From Neomegalonema sp. (lineage in GTDB: Bacteria > Pseudomonadota > Alphaproteobacteria > Rhodobacterales > Rhodobacteraceae), in contig JALEFY010000007.1 of assembly GCA_022760435.1 (NCBI GenBank), forward strand, positions 186,001-250,000: DNA of 64,000 nt, in the 5' to 3' direction. Shown here one piece after another: positions 44,171-53,655 of this stretch (position 1 is its first letter; each line of letters begins with the position of its first letter). The position numbers were made by a program, and so were the translations under genes. A model generated the notes under the pieces. The model was given only the letters and a program-made list of their open reading frames with translations. It was not told the DNA's origin and did not search any database.

Positions 44171-46519
44171 TCAGACGAAGTCGAAATCGCCAGCATCAAA
44201 ATCGGCGATATCGCTCCGAACAACGGTGATGCTGGTGGAGGCAAAGCGAATCACGGTGTCATTGCCAACCTGCTCAAAGCTCAAGGCACTGAAATCGCTG
44301 ACGATGGCGCTGTCGATCTCGAAGCGGTCCACGCCATCGCGGTAGAATTTCAGCGTATCATCGCCGCTGTCACTGCTCTGATAGACAAAGACATCGGCTC
44401 CGCCCGCACCATTGATCAGGTCATCGCCAGCCCCGCCAATGATACGGTCATCGCCATTGCCGCCGAGGATCCGGTCATTCCCATCGCCGCCAGACAGCAC
44501 GTCATCCTCCGCACCGCCATTGACCAGATCGTCGCCAGCTCCACCGCTGACAGTATCGACGCCGTTGCCGCCATTCATCCGGTCATCACCCGCTCCGCCA
44601 GAGAGCGTATCGTCTCCAAACTGGCCAACGATCAGGTCCGCACCATCTCCGCCGTCAAGCGTGTCATTGTCGGCGCCGCCCTGAAGGCGATCATCGCCCG
44701 CGCCACCCTCGATGATATCATCGCCATTATTGCCGCTGATATTGTCGGCCCCCGCATCGCCGATGAGGGTGTCGGCGCCTTTCTTGCCGACCAGATTGTC
44801 ATCGCCATCCGCGCCCTCGAACCGGTTGTCGCCGCCATCGCCGACCAGCAGATCGCCGAAACTTGTCCCGATCGCGTTTTCGATATCCGTGAGCGTGTCA
44901 CGATCGCCAAAGCTGTCGCGCGCGAAACCCTGACCGAGATTGAGCGTGGCGCGCGTCCCGCCCTCGGAAGAGAAGGCGATGGTGTCGCTTCCCGAACCGC
45001 CGAAAATGACGTCCTTGCCTGCGCCGCCGGTAAAGGTGTTGTCGCCGAAGATGTCGATCAGCAGGTCGCTGCCCGTGCCGCCGAGCAGGATGTCATCGCC
45101 AAGCCCGCCCTCGAGATAGTCGTCCCCTTCATCACCGCTCAGGGTATCCTCGTCATCGCCGCCGAGCAGAGAGTCGCTTCCGAGCCCGCCATTGAGCGCA
45201 TCACTGCCCGCGCCGCCATCGAGCTCGTCGTCATCGGCCTCGCCCCACAGCGTATCCGCGCCGTCATCGCCATTGAGCACGTCCCGCCCGTCGCCGCCGA
45301 AAAGCTTGTCGTCCCCGTCGCCACCATCGAGCCGATCGTCGCCGCCATAACCACGGAGCGTATCGAAGCCCGCCAGACCGCGCAGCATGTTGTCGAGATC
45401 ATTGCCGTTGACATTGGGGTTGTGCCCGGGGGTGCCGTCGATCGTGGTCGTGATCGACAAGGTGTACTGACCGCCCGCTTCCGATCCCGGCGCGTTGATC
45501 ACGCTCACGGTGTGCAACGGGTTCCACTCATAACCCGACGGGTAAGGCAACGCATCGGGCACGTCGATCACCAGACTGCTACCAAGACCGACACCGCCGT
45601 CATCATCGTAATGCACGCCGCTATCGCCGACCACGAGCAAATAGGGATCGGCAAGATCGCCATCGCCGCTTTGCGACGCGACGGTGATGTAATAGCTCTG
45701 CCCCTGCTTAAAGTCGAAAAAGTAGTCATCGACACCGCTCGCATCCTGCTCCGCCGAGACGGTGTAGGGGGTACTGAGCACCGTGGCCTCATCGACCCAG
45801 ACCACGTAATCCCCCTCGTTTGAATCATACGCGCCCGTCGCGGCGAAATAGTAGAGCCCGGTATAGGGGGCCTCGAAGGTCAGCGCGCTGTTCAGGCCCA
45901 GGCGGCTGTCATCATTGACCCCACCGAAATCCCCATTGCTCCAGTAGAGAAACAGCATCGGATCCGTGAGCGGTGTCGCGCTGGCACTGTCGGCATCGAC
46001 ATGCAGGGTATAGGTTCGCCCCTCAGTGAGGGTGACGCCAAACCAGTCGCGATCACCTTCGCCTTCGATCGTGCCGCGGACCCGCTGACCCACCGACATG
46101 TTTACAGCGGTGCTGGTGGACTGGCCGATCGTGTCACCCACCACCGGATCGAGCGCCTCGACGCGCACGGAATAATCACCAGTCCCAAAATAAACTTGCG
46201 GACTTGCGTCAATGAAATAGAGCCCGCTCACGGGCGGGGTATAGGTAAACCAGGATAGACCGCCCGATCCAGAGTACACATACTCGTAGACATCATAGGC
46301 ACCGACATTGACGCCGGAGCTCGAGAGAAGCCGCATACTACCCCATGATGAGGCGCTCCCATTCGAATAGTCCGGCGCCATTGTGAACCGATACTGGACG
46401 CCCGCTTCGAGCTGAACGCCGATATAGTCGCTGTCCGATCCGCTCTCCAATGTCGATTGGAAGATTTCACCAAGATCGATCCGCGCCGTACTCGACGTTG
46501 TTCCAGGAATATCAGCCAC
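44171..46519 (-). CDS. RTX-repeat calcium-binding secreted protein
   Basis: 782 residues from a GTG at 46519. The frame is open further upstream to 46723 and passes through a T7G7 tract. The first 350 residues hold three pre-peptidase-C-terminal-like beta domains (DRDWFGVTLTEGRTYTLHVD; GLYYFAATGAYDSNEGDYVVWV). From about 368 to 706 come many nonapeptide GGxGxDxLx calcium-binding repeats (GGDGDDKLFGGDGRD). The last 75 residues resemble a type I secretion signal, and no N-terminal signal peptide is present. No catalytic domain is seen, so it may be an adhesin or surface-layer protein. No type I secretion genes are in the window. Confidence 0.88.
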   Translation of the reverse strand: MADIPGTTSSTARIDLGEIFQSTLESGSDSDYIGVQLEAGVQYRFTMAPDYSNGSASSWGSMRLLSSSGVNVGAYDVYEYVYSGSGGLSWFTYTPPVSGLYFIDASPQVYFGTGDYSVRVEALDPVVGDTIGQSTSTAVNMSVGQRVRGTIEGEGDRDWFGVTLTEGRTYTLHVDADSASATPLTDPMLFLYWSNGDFGGVNDDSRLGLNSALTFEAPYTGLYYFAATGAYDSNEGDYVVWVDEATVLSTPYTVSAEQDASGVDDYFFDFKQGQSYYITVASQSGDGDLADPYLLVVGDSGVHYDDDGGVGLGSSLVIDVPDALPYPSGYEWNPLHTVSVINAPGSEAGGQYTLSITTTIDGTPGHNPNVNGNDLDNMLRGLAGFDTLRGYGGDDRLDGGDGDDKLFGGDGRDVLNGDDGADTLWGEADDDELDGGAGSDALNGGLGSDSLLGGDDEDTLSGDEGDDYLEGGLGDDILLGGTGSDLLIDIFGDNTFTGGAGKDVIFGGSGSDTIAFSSEGGTRATLNLGQGFARDSFGDRDTLTDIENAIGTSFGDLLVGDGGDNRFEGADGDDNLVGKKGADTLIGDAGADNISGNNGDDIIEGGAGDDRLQGGADNDTLDGGDGADLIVGQFGDDTLSGGAGDDRMNGGNGVDTVSGGAGDDLVNGGAEDDVLSGGDGNDRILGGNGDDRIIGGAGDDLINGAGGADVFVYQSSDSGDDTLKFYRDGVDRFEIDSAIVSDFSALSFEQVGNDTVIRFASTSITVVRSDIADFDAGDFDFV

Positions 46520-46522
46520 TTG

Positions 46523-46536
46523 CCCCCCCAAAAAAA
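46523..46536. repeat. C7A7 (T7G7 on the gene strand) homopolymer tract at the RTX start
   Basis: Seven C's followed by seven A's on the plus strand lie 4 nt upstream of the GTG start of the RTX gene, between its GGA site and the start codon. Such tracts are prone to slippage and can vary gene expression. Confidence 0.7.
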
Positions 46537-46768
46537 TTCCTGCCCGTATCCCGAGCGCTCCCTTGCCTTGAAAATCACAGATTAACCCAATGATCAAGCG
46601 ATCGGATGGGCAAAATCCCGCACCATCCCCACCTGTCCCGGCATCGCCTCTCCTCGTGCGCGGGTGCAGCCAATGTCTGCGACATGCGGCGTTGCACGCC
46701 CTTCCCCTTCCAACCTCGCTCAATCATCGTTAAATAGGGGGCACAATAACCATAAGCGTCGAGCACTG

Positions 46769-48052
46769 ATGCCAGATCTTGCATTCCAGCGTTACCCGTC
46801 CCCCCGCCCAACTGCCTATCACCGGCGGGCCTGCGATGTGCTCAGGCGGCGCGAGCCGGATCTGTGGGACTGGTTCGCCTCCGATGCCGTGACCGCCGAA
46901 AGCATCGACGCGCTGCGCCTCGAACTGCTCAAGAGCACCTATCGCATGAGCCGCGAGGGCGCAGCACAGGCGCGCGAGCTCTATGAAGCGACCGACCAGA
47001 TCGCCGAAGCGATGGCCCTCGGGGTGCCGGTGACGCTTTATCAAGGCCAGTCCAGCAGACGCAATGCCGCGCTCTATTTCGAGCCGGAAGGGGCGCATAT
47101 CGTCTTTGAGGGCGATGTCCTGAAAGCATTTACCCCGGCCGAGCTGCGCTTTGTCATCGGTCACGAACTGGCCCATCACAAGCTCTGGACCGAGGATGAG
47201 GGGCGGATCTGGACCTCCCATCGCTTGCTGAGCTGGATTTGCGGCCAGCCCGATGCGGCCCGCAGCTTTCGAGAGACCGCCCGGCTGCAAAGGTTGCATA
47301 CCGAGCTTTATGCCGACCGGTTCGGGCTTTGGGCGGTTGGCGATCTCGAGTCGGCGCTCTCGGCACTGGTCAAGGTCGCGACCGGGCTCGATGATGTCTC
47401 CGGCGCTGCCTATCTGGCGCAGGCCGAGGAGGCGCTGGCGGCTGATAAGGAAGCGAAATCGGGCGGCACCACCCATCCCGAGCAATATATCCGGGCGGCG
47501 GTACTGGCCGAATGGGCTCATAGCGCCGCTTCTGGTGAGGCGCGCGCCAATGGGCTCATTGAGGGCAGACAGGCGCTCGAACAGCTCGATCTGATCGCTC
47601 AGGAGCGCGTCGCCGAGTTGACCACTTGGCTGCTGCGCGAGTTTCTCACCCCGCCCTGGACTGATCGCGATCTCATCCGCGCCCATGCCAGGCAGATCCA
47701 GCCCGATCTGGCCGATCTGCTCGATGAGCCGATCCCGGACCTCGATATCGACCAGTTGCGCCGCGCGATCGAGACCGCGCATGCCAGCGTTCGCGAGTAT
47801 TTTGGCTATCTGCTGCTTGATTTTGCCACTGTCGATCCTGAGCTCGAAGAAACGCTTCTCGCGGGCGCGCTGAGTTTTGCCCGTGATTTTGGCTTGTCCG
47901 AACCCCTGCGGCGGATCGCGAACAAAGAGCTGAGGGCCACGATGGACAAACTGACCTCGCTCGAAAAGAATGCCGAGCGGATGCTCGATGCCGCCGCCAA
48001 AGCCCTGCGTGACAAGGATCGCGCGGGCGCCAAAGCGGGAGATGCCGCATGA
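46769..48052 (+). CDS. M48-like zinc metallopeptidase, partner of the helicase-nuclease
   Basis: 427 residues from the ATG at 46769 (MPDLAFQRY). The protein is soluble. The zinc motif is HELAHH, with its first His near residue 132. The third ligand and family motif HTELYADRFGLWA (Glu near 179) is the E-x2-AD-R-x-GL pattern of M48 peptidases. Before it, ALYFEPEGAHIVFEGDVLKAF is the edge strand of that fold. After residue 200 comes a long helical part of unknown function. Its stop overlaps the next start by 4 bp, so both are made together. The substrate is unknown; the giant neighbour is an obvious candidate partner or target. Confidence 0.85.
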   Translation: MPDLAFQRYPSPRPTAYHRRACDVLRRREPDLWDWFASDAVTAESIDALRLELLKSTYRMSREGAAQARELYEATDQIAEAMALGVPVTLYQGQSSRRNAALYFEPEGAHIVFEGDVLKAFTPAELRFVIGHELAHHKLWTEDEGRIWTSHRLLSWICGQPDAARSFRETARLQRLHTELYADRFGLWAVGDLESALSALVKVATGLDDVSGAAYLAQAEEALAADKEAKSGGTTHPEQYIRAAVLAEWAHSAASGEARANGLIEGRQALEQLDLIAQERVAELTTWLLREFLTPPWTDRDLIRAHARQIQPDLADLLDEPIPDLDIDQLRRAIETAHASVREYFGYLLLDFATVDPELEETLLAGALSFARDFGLSEPLRRIANKELRATMDKLTSLEKNAERMLDAAAKALRDKDRAGAKAGDAA

Positions 48053-51000
48053 ACCAGCACCCGCCCCAGAATGCAGGATCCGGCCTGGGCGATCCTGCCA
48101 ACCCGTTCGTCTTCCATGATTTCTACGATTTGCTCGGCGAGTTCAGCGCCTATGAGCAGATCGGTACCGAGGATGTGCTCGCAGCGTTGCTGCCGCTGAT
48201 GCGCCAGGCATTGGAGCAGCATGAGCATGACCGCGTCGCCCCGCTTGATGGCGTCGAGGCGCTTCGGGTCGCGCGCGGCAAGCTTTGGTTCGAGAACGCT
48301 GCGGCAAAGGCGCCGCAGCGCCGAGCCTATGAGATTTCTCAGGTGCAGGGCAGCTCGCTGGCGTTCGAGGTAACCGATAGCTGGTCGGTGGAGCGCGGCG
48401 AGAACAGTGTTTCGGTCCAGAGCCGTCTGATCGGCACGAGAGGCCAGGTCCCGACCAGCCCGCTCTATCTGCCCGACTATCGCTGCTGGGAGCACGCAAT
48501 CGGCCATCACGATCCGCTGACGGATATCTTCTCGCTCGGCATGATCGGCGCTTCGCTGGCCCTCGGGCTGGACTTCACCGAAGAGCAGGACCTGCGCGCC
48601 TTTGTCGAGAACCGCAAGCGCCTGACCCAGATCAATGACCGGCTGCACCCGGTGGTCGCGCAGATCCTCGGCAAGATGACCGAACTGGACCGCAGCAAGC
48701 GCGCCCAGGATCTGCCCAGCCTCATTCACGCGCTGGAAAACCACCGCCGCGTTCATGTGCAAAGTGAGCTGGACCTGTTCAGCAACAAGGCGTTCCGGTC
48801 GGAAAATGTCTCCGAACGCTCGGTGCGGATCCTGACCGAATTGCGCGCCCGTCTCTACGACATGTCCCGGCGCAACAAGCTGCTCTACCACAAGCCCGCG
48901 ACCAATGAGCTGAACCTCACGGAAGCCTCCACCCCGATCGTCTTGCGGGTCGAGGCTATTCGCCCGGAGCAATTGTTTACCTGGACCGGCAAGGTCGCCA
49001 CCAAACTGGCCAAGGGCGATCCGATCCAGCTTGACGAATATGTGCGCTTTGAGGAGATGCTGTTTGCAGCGCCGACGCTCGACAAGATCCGAAGCCAGGC
49101 GCGCAAGGATGAGCACGAATACGGCTTTTCACAATTGCGCCTCGTCACCTGCTTCCTGCGCTGGCGCAACCTCAAGGAAGAGCCGGACGAGCCGATCTCC
49201 TCACCGCTGCTGCTGCTGCCGGTCAAGCTGACCAAAACCCGCAAGGTGCGCGACAGCTACACGCTGCAGGCGACCTCCAACCATGCCGAGATCAACCCGA
49301 CCTTGCGTCGGCATCTGCAACAGCTTTACGGCATGAAACTGCCGGCCTCGATTGATCTGAGCGATGCGAGCGCGATCGATGCGCTTTACGACTCGCTGCG
49401 CGAGCAAATCATGCAATCCGAGCCGGGGGTGAAACTCGACAAGATCGACCGGCCACAGATCAACTTGATGTACAACCGCGCGCAACGGCGGGTGAACCTC
49501 TATCGCAAACGCCAAAAGCGCTCCGGCGCTAACCTGAAGACCTTCAACGAAGCGATTTCCTATTCCTACTCCCGGGCCCGTTTCGCGCCGCTGGGCGAAC
49601 AGCTCTATCATGCCTATGTCGCGCCGCCGCGCGCGCCGGGGCGCGAGCTGACCATTCAGCCTTCGCTGGCCCTGAGCATGCCGCGTATGGCCGCCGAAGC
49701 GGCGCAAAGCGCAACTGAGGACAAGGAGCGGCGCAAGGCCACCCGCTCCAAGACCGGCGAGAGCCGCACTTACGCCTTTGCCGAGCCGGGCACACAGGAC
49801 AAATATGGCTGGGCCTTTGATCTTTGCTCAGTGACCCTGGCCAATTTCAATTACCGAAAGATGTCGCTGGTGCGCGATTACGATGCGCTGATCGAAGCCC
49901 CCTTGCCAGCCAATGACAGCGCGCCCGACCGCGCGCAGGTTTTCGAGAAACTCTTCGCCAGCAATGTCCAGAAACTCCCCGTCGAGCCGACAGTGCCCGC
50001 ATTGGCCGAGCAGCATCTCGTTGTCCCGTCTGATCCGACGCAGGAAAGGGCGGTTCACCGGGCGCGCACCGGCGAGAGCTATGTCATCCAGGGGCCGCCG
50101 GGGACCGGCAAATCGCAAACCATTGCCAATCTCGTCGCCGACTATCTGGGGCGCGGCAAGCGCGTGCTCTTCGTTTGCGAGAAACGCGCGGCGCTCGATG
50201 TGGTCTATCACCGGCTCGAAGGGCTCGGGCTGCACAAGCTTTGTGCGCTGGTCCATGACAGCCAGGAAGACAAGCGCGACTTTGTCACCGATCTCAAGGG
50301 GCTCTACGAGACCTGGCTGACGGAGGAGCTTGACCCGGCGGCCAGCAAAGCACGGGCGAGCGCGGTGCAGGAGATTGAAGCCGGTCTGCGCACCTTGGGC
50401 GAGATCGATGAAGATATGCGCGCGCAGATTGATGGCGAGCCGTTCTACTCCCTCATCGAAACCGCCGCCGGGCGCCGCCAGCTCGGCCATGATGGCACCA
50501 GCCTGCTCGGCACCGAACGCGCGCTGATCCCCCCGATCAGCGAGTGGAACATGGGCCGCGAGGCAGCGCTGGAGATGGAACGCGCGCTCGAAAAGCTCGG
50601 CTTTGAGCCGATCCTGGCCAAGCACCCCGCGCGTTTTGTCTCCACCCAGGCCGCCACCGACCCCGAGCTCTTCGCCCGCATGACCGAAGCGCTGCGCGAT
50701 CTGGGCCAGCATCTTGAGCGGATCGAAGCTGGCGCCGATCTGGTGTTGTGGGAAGAAAAGTCGACCGCCCCGCTCGCAGCGTTGTTTGCGCAGATCGACC
50801 TTGCAGACCGCCTCGCCCCCGTCGCTGCGGCGCGCAAACTCGCGTTGCTCAACCCCGACAGCCTGCAAGCCGACAGTTTCCGCAATGACCTGCGCTGGCT
50901 GCGCGAGAGCCGCGAGGCGCTGGAGCGCTCGCTTGAGAAAACCAGCTTCTGGCGCGACAAGCTCTCGGCGATGGAGACGGATACGGCGCTGATGCTGGCG

Positions 51001-53295
51001 ATGCGTTATGAGGGCAAGGTGATGTCCTTCCTCTCTGGCCCGTGGCGGCAGGTGAAGAAGGAAGTGACCGACCGCGCCGGGCTTGAGAGCATGAGCATCA
51101 AGCCGCAACTGCGCGATATTCTCAGCGATCTGGCCAAGGAGCACGAGATTGCCCGCGATGTGGAGCGCGCGCTCAAGCAATTGGCCGATAATGCCGGGCT
51201 TGAGGATGGCGAGGCCGCGATCGCGCTGGTCGAGGAGCGCGATAGCGGGATCCCGCGTGAGGGCTCCTATGCGGCGCCGCTTCTCGATGAGGTCGCGCGC
51301 GAGGGGGATCGCACGCTCGATCGTCTGCGCGGGCTGGCTCAGCTCAAACCGGCTGCCGATGCTGCACGCCAGACGATCACCGCCTGTTTCGAGGGGCTTG
51401 AAACCCTTCCGGCCGACAAGGCGTTTCGGGCATTGACCGAGCTGGAAAGCGCCAAGGACATGCTCCCGGGCTTTGCCCCCGCCTTGCGCGCGCTGGCCGA
51501 GGCACCCCACGCGGTGCGCACCGCGCTGCGCCGCCTTGAGGCGCCGGTCGCCAGTATCGAGACAGCCGTGGTCGAGAACGCAGTCGACCGCGCCCTGATC
51601 CAGCGCCCGGCCTTGCGAGAGGTCGATGGCACTCGGCTCGATGCCAGCGGCGCCCGGCTTGCCGATGCGCTCACCCGCTTTCGGGCCAGCAATGCGCTGG
51701 TCCTGCTTGAGCAAGCCCGCGCCCGCTTTATCGAGCATCTGCGCCAGGCGACGCAGATCGATGGCAATGACGCCGAGAAGAAGGCCGTGCTCAAGGCGCA
51801 GGGCGATCTTGAGCGCGAATTCCAAAAGACCATGCGGTTTCGATCAGTGAGAGAGTTGCTCTCGGGCCCGGCCGGGCGGCTGATCCCCGATCTCAAGCCG
51901 ATCTGGCTGATGAGCCCGCTTTCGGTGGCCGATATCCTGCCGCTCGATGCGCAGTTCTTCGATGTGGCGATTTTTGACGAAGCCAGCCAGGTGCCGGTAG
52001 AGGAAGCCGCCCCGACCCTGTTCCGCGCGCCGCAGGTGATTGTGGTCGGCGATGAAAAGCAGCTCCCGCCGACGAATTTCTTTGGCAGCTCGGGCAGCAG
52101 CGATGCGCAGGACGACTTGTTTGACAATGAGGAAGAGAACGTCATCGAGGTCGATCTCGATGCCGACAGCTTCCTGACCCAGGCGGCCAAGGCGCTGCCT
52201 TCGACGCTGCTGGGCTGGCATTACCGCTCGCGTTCCGAGGAGCTGATCGCCTTTTCCAATGCGATCTTCTATTCGGGCAAACTGATCTCGGTGCCCTCGA
52301 CCCGCCGCAGCCAGAATGCAAAGCCAATCGCGCCCAGCAGCGCCGATGAAGGCGGCAAGACCTGGAAGGAGATCCTCACCCGCCCGGTCAGCTTCCACCA
52401 CACCGAGTTTGCAACCTATGAGCGCCAGCGCAATCGCGGCGAGGCGCAGTATATCGCCGAGATGGTGCGCGGATTGCTGCTCAAGGGAGATGGTCAGACG
52501 ATCGGCGTCGTCGCCTTCTCCGAAGCGCAACAAACCGCCATCGAGCAGGCGATGAACGCGCTGGCGAAGGCCGACAAGAAATTCGCCAGCCGACTCGAGG
52601 AAGAGATGGAGAGGATCGAGGACGGACAGTTCGTCGGCCTGTTCGTCAAGAACCTCGAGAATGTGCAGGGCGATGAGCGCGATATTATCATTGTCTCGGT
52701 CTGCTATGCGCCTGATCGCTCCGGCGCGATGCGGATGAATTTCGGCCCGATCAACCGCGCTGGCGGCGAGAAGCGGCTCAATGTGATCTTCTCTCGCGCG
52801 CGCGAGCATATCGCGCTGGTCTCGACCATCCGCGGAGATCGGATCACCAATGACTACAATACCGGCGCGTTCAGCCTGAAAACCTATCTGCGCTATGCCG
52901 AGGCCGTGAGCACCGGCGATCAGGAAGCGATGCGGCGTGCGCTGGCAGCGGCGGCCCCACATGCCGTCGAGGTCAAGCGTCAATCGGCGGGCGAGGTGGC
53001 CGAGCAGATCGCCGCCAGCCTCAAGGCACGCGGATACGAGGTCGATACCGGGCTCGGCGAGAGCGGCTTTGTCTGTGACCTGGCCGTTCGACGGGCGGGC
53101 GAAACCGATCACGAGCTCGCCATTCTCATTGATGGCCGCAAGCATTATCAGAACCCGAATTTGCTCGAGCGCCATGTGACCAAACCGTCGGTTCTGAACG
53201 CATTTGGCTGGCGGGTGATGAGCGTGCTGGGGCTCGACTGGCGGCGCGATCCCGAGGGCGTCATCAACCGGATCGAGGCGGCGTTGCGGGTCTAG
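48049..53295 (+). CDS. Kinase-like/DUF4011/SF1 helicase/Vsr-like nuclease giant protein
   Basis: 1748 residues starting in the overlap ATGA. Domains in order follow. Residues 25-250 are kinase-like (LPDYRCWEHAIGHHDPLTDIFSLGMI matches the C-lobe APE/D-x-FSLG pattern; ILGKMTELDRSKRAQDL the last helix) but without visible catalytic motifs. A DUF4011 region starts near 264 (LRARLYDMSRRNKLLYHK). Helicase domain 1 has GPPGTGKS near 681, and a helical insert of about 600 residues follows. Then come Walker B FDEAS near 1308, GDEKQLPP near 1333 and helicase domain 2 with VQGDERDIIIVS and RLNVIFSRA. The nuclease of Vsr/MTES_1575 type runs from about 1674 to the end (FVCDLAV, ILIDGRKHY, NAFGWRVMSVLGLDW). 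A nucleic-acid-targeting role, probably defence, is inferred. Confidence 0.88.
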   Translation: MNQHPPQNAGSGLGDPANPFVFHDFYDLLGEFSAYEQIGTEDVLAALLPLMRQALEQHEHDRVAPLDGVEALRVARGKLWFENAAAKAPQRRAYEISQVQGSSLAFEVTDSWSVERGENSVSVQSRLIGTRGQVPTSPLYLPDYRCWEHAIGHHDPLTDIFSLGMIGASLALGLDFTEEQDLRAFVENRKRLTQINDRLHPVVAQILGKMTELDRSKRAQDLPSLIHALENHRRVHVQSELDLFSNKAFRSENVSERSVRILTELRARLYDMSRRNKLLYHKPATNELNLTEASTPIVLRVEAIRPEQLFTWTGKVATKLAKGDPIQLDEYVRFEEMLFAAPTLDKIRSQARKDEHEYGFSQLRLVTCFLRWRNLKEEPDEPISSPLLLLPVKLTKTRKVRDSYTLQATSNHAEINPTLRRHLQQLYGMKLPASIDLSDASAIDALYDSLREQIMQSEPGVKLDKIDRPQINLMYNRAQRRVNLYRKRQKRSGANLKTFNEAISYSYSRARFAPLGEQLYHAYVAPPRAPGRELTIQPSLALSMPRMAAEAAQSATEDKERRKATRSKTGESRTYAFAEPGTQDKYGWAFDLCSVTLANFNYRKMSLVRDYDALIEAPLPANDSAPDRAQVFEKLFASNVQKLPVEPTVPALAEQHLVVPSDPTQERAVHRARTGESYVIQGPPGTGKSQTIANLVADYLGRGKRVLFVCEKRAALDVVYHRLEGLGLHKLCALVHDSQEDKRDFVTDLKGLYETWLTEELDPAASKARASAVQEIEAGLRTLGEIDEDMRAQIDGEPFYSLIETAAGRRQLGHDGTSLLGTERALIPPISEWNMGREAALEMERALEKLGFEPILAKHPARFVSTQAATDPELFARMTEALRDLGQHLERIEAGADLVLWEEKSTAPLAALFAQIDLADRLAPVAAARKLALLNPDSLQADSFRNDLRWLRESREALERSLEKTSFWRDKLSAMETDTALMLAMRYEGKVMSFLSGPWRQVKKEVTDRAGLESMSIKPQLRDILSDLAKEHEIARDVERALKQLADNAGLEDGEAAIALVEERDSGIPREGSYAAPLLDEVAREGDRTLDRLRGLAQLKPAADAARQTITACFEGLETLPADKAFRALTELESAKDMLPGFAPALRALAEAPHAVRTALRRLEAPVASIETAVVENAVDRALIQRPALREVDGTRLDASGARLADALTRFRASNALVLLEQARARFIEHLRQATQIDGNDAEKKAVLKAQGDLEREFQKTMRFRSVRELLSGPAGRLIPDLKPIWLMSPLSVADILPLDAQFFDVAIFDEASQVPVEEAAPTLFRAPQVIVVGDEKQLPPTNFFGSSGSSDAQDDLFDNEEENVIEVDLDADSFLTQAAKALPSTLLGWHYRSRSEELIAFSNAIFYSGKLISVPSTRRSQNAKPIAPSSADEGGKTWKEILTRPVSFHHTEFATYERQRNRGEAQYIAEMVRGLLLKGDGQTIGVVAFSEAQQTAIEQAMNALAKADKKFASRLEEEMERIEDGQFVGLFVKNLENVQGDERDIIIVSVCYAPDRSGAMRMNFGPINRAGGEKRLNVIFSRAREHIALVSTIRGDRITNDYNTGAFSLKTYLRYAEAVSTGDQEAMRRALAAAAPHAVEVKRQSAGEVAEQIAASLKARGYEVDTGLGESGFVCDLAVRRAGETDHELAILIDGRKHYQNPNLLERHVTKPSVLNAFGWRVMSVLGLDWRRDPEGVINRIEAALRV

Positions 53296-53655
53296 GTCAT
53301 GACCTGGAAGGCAGTTGGCGGCGCGGCTCTGCGGCTGGGCGGCTTTTGCGGCCCGCTTCAGGGTGCCTCTGCCCCATCCAAGGCGCGAATCATCGCCATC
53401 GCGCCCGCCTTCGCCCCGCCCTTTCGCCGCCGCAATCCCGTGTCGGCTGCACAACACGTAAAACGCGTGGCCGCAATGCTGCCTTCCCCCCGCCGTTGTA
53501 CAGGACCGAAGCCCAGCGCGGCCATAGGCATAAATGACCAAAGCCTTCGAAACCCGAGATAGCGCTTGTCAACCCCCTGAACTTACCGCGATTTTCACTC
53601 TCGAGCGGCGGAGAGAGCCGAATGTGGTGAGCGTTCAAGTGGTCAGGGGACAGAT
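53296..53655. other. Gene-free region before the LuxR gene
   Basis: A 360-bp gap with no supportable coding frame. The second half (53560-53650) is less GC-rich and may hold the LuxR promoter. I see no lux-box-like palindrome of convincing quality. Confidence 0.55.

Noticed and set aside
44400-45420. Regularly spaced repeats resembling a CRISPR array
   Set aside because: The repeats are diverged, code for GGxGxDxLx nonapeptides in one frame, and have no unique spacers. They are RTX coding repeats.
46520-46723. RTX protein starting at 46723
   Set aside because: The first 68 codons are not coding-like, reading through a homopolymer and Arg/Cys-rich sequence. The GTG at 46519 starts directly at a sensible protein N-terminus.
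49828-51825. Open frame of 665 codons on the minus strand
   Set aside because: It is antisense to the helicase-nuclease gene, shows no motif, and its amino-acid use is that of a high-GC shadow frame.
51844-53541. Open frame of 565 codons on the minus strand
   Set aside because: It is antisense to the end of the helicase-nuclease gene and lacks any recognisable domain.
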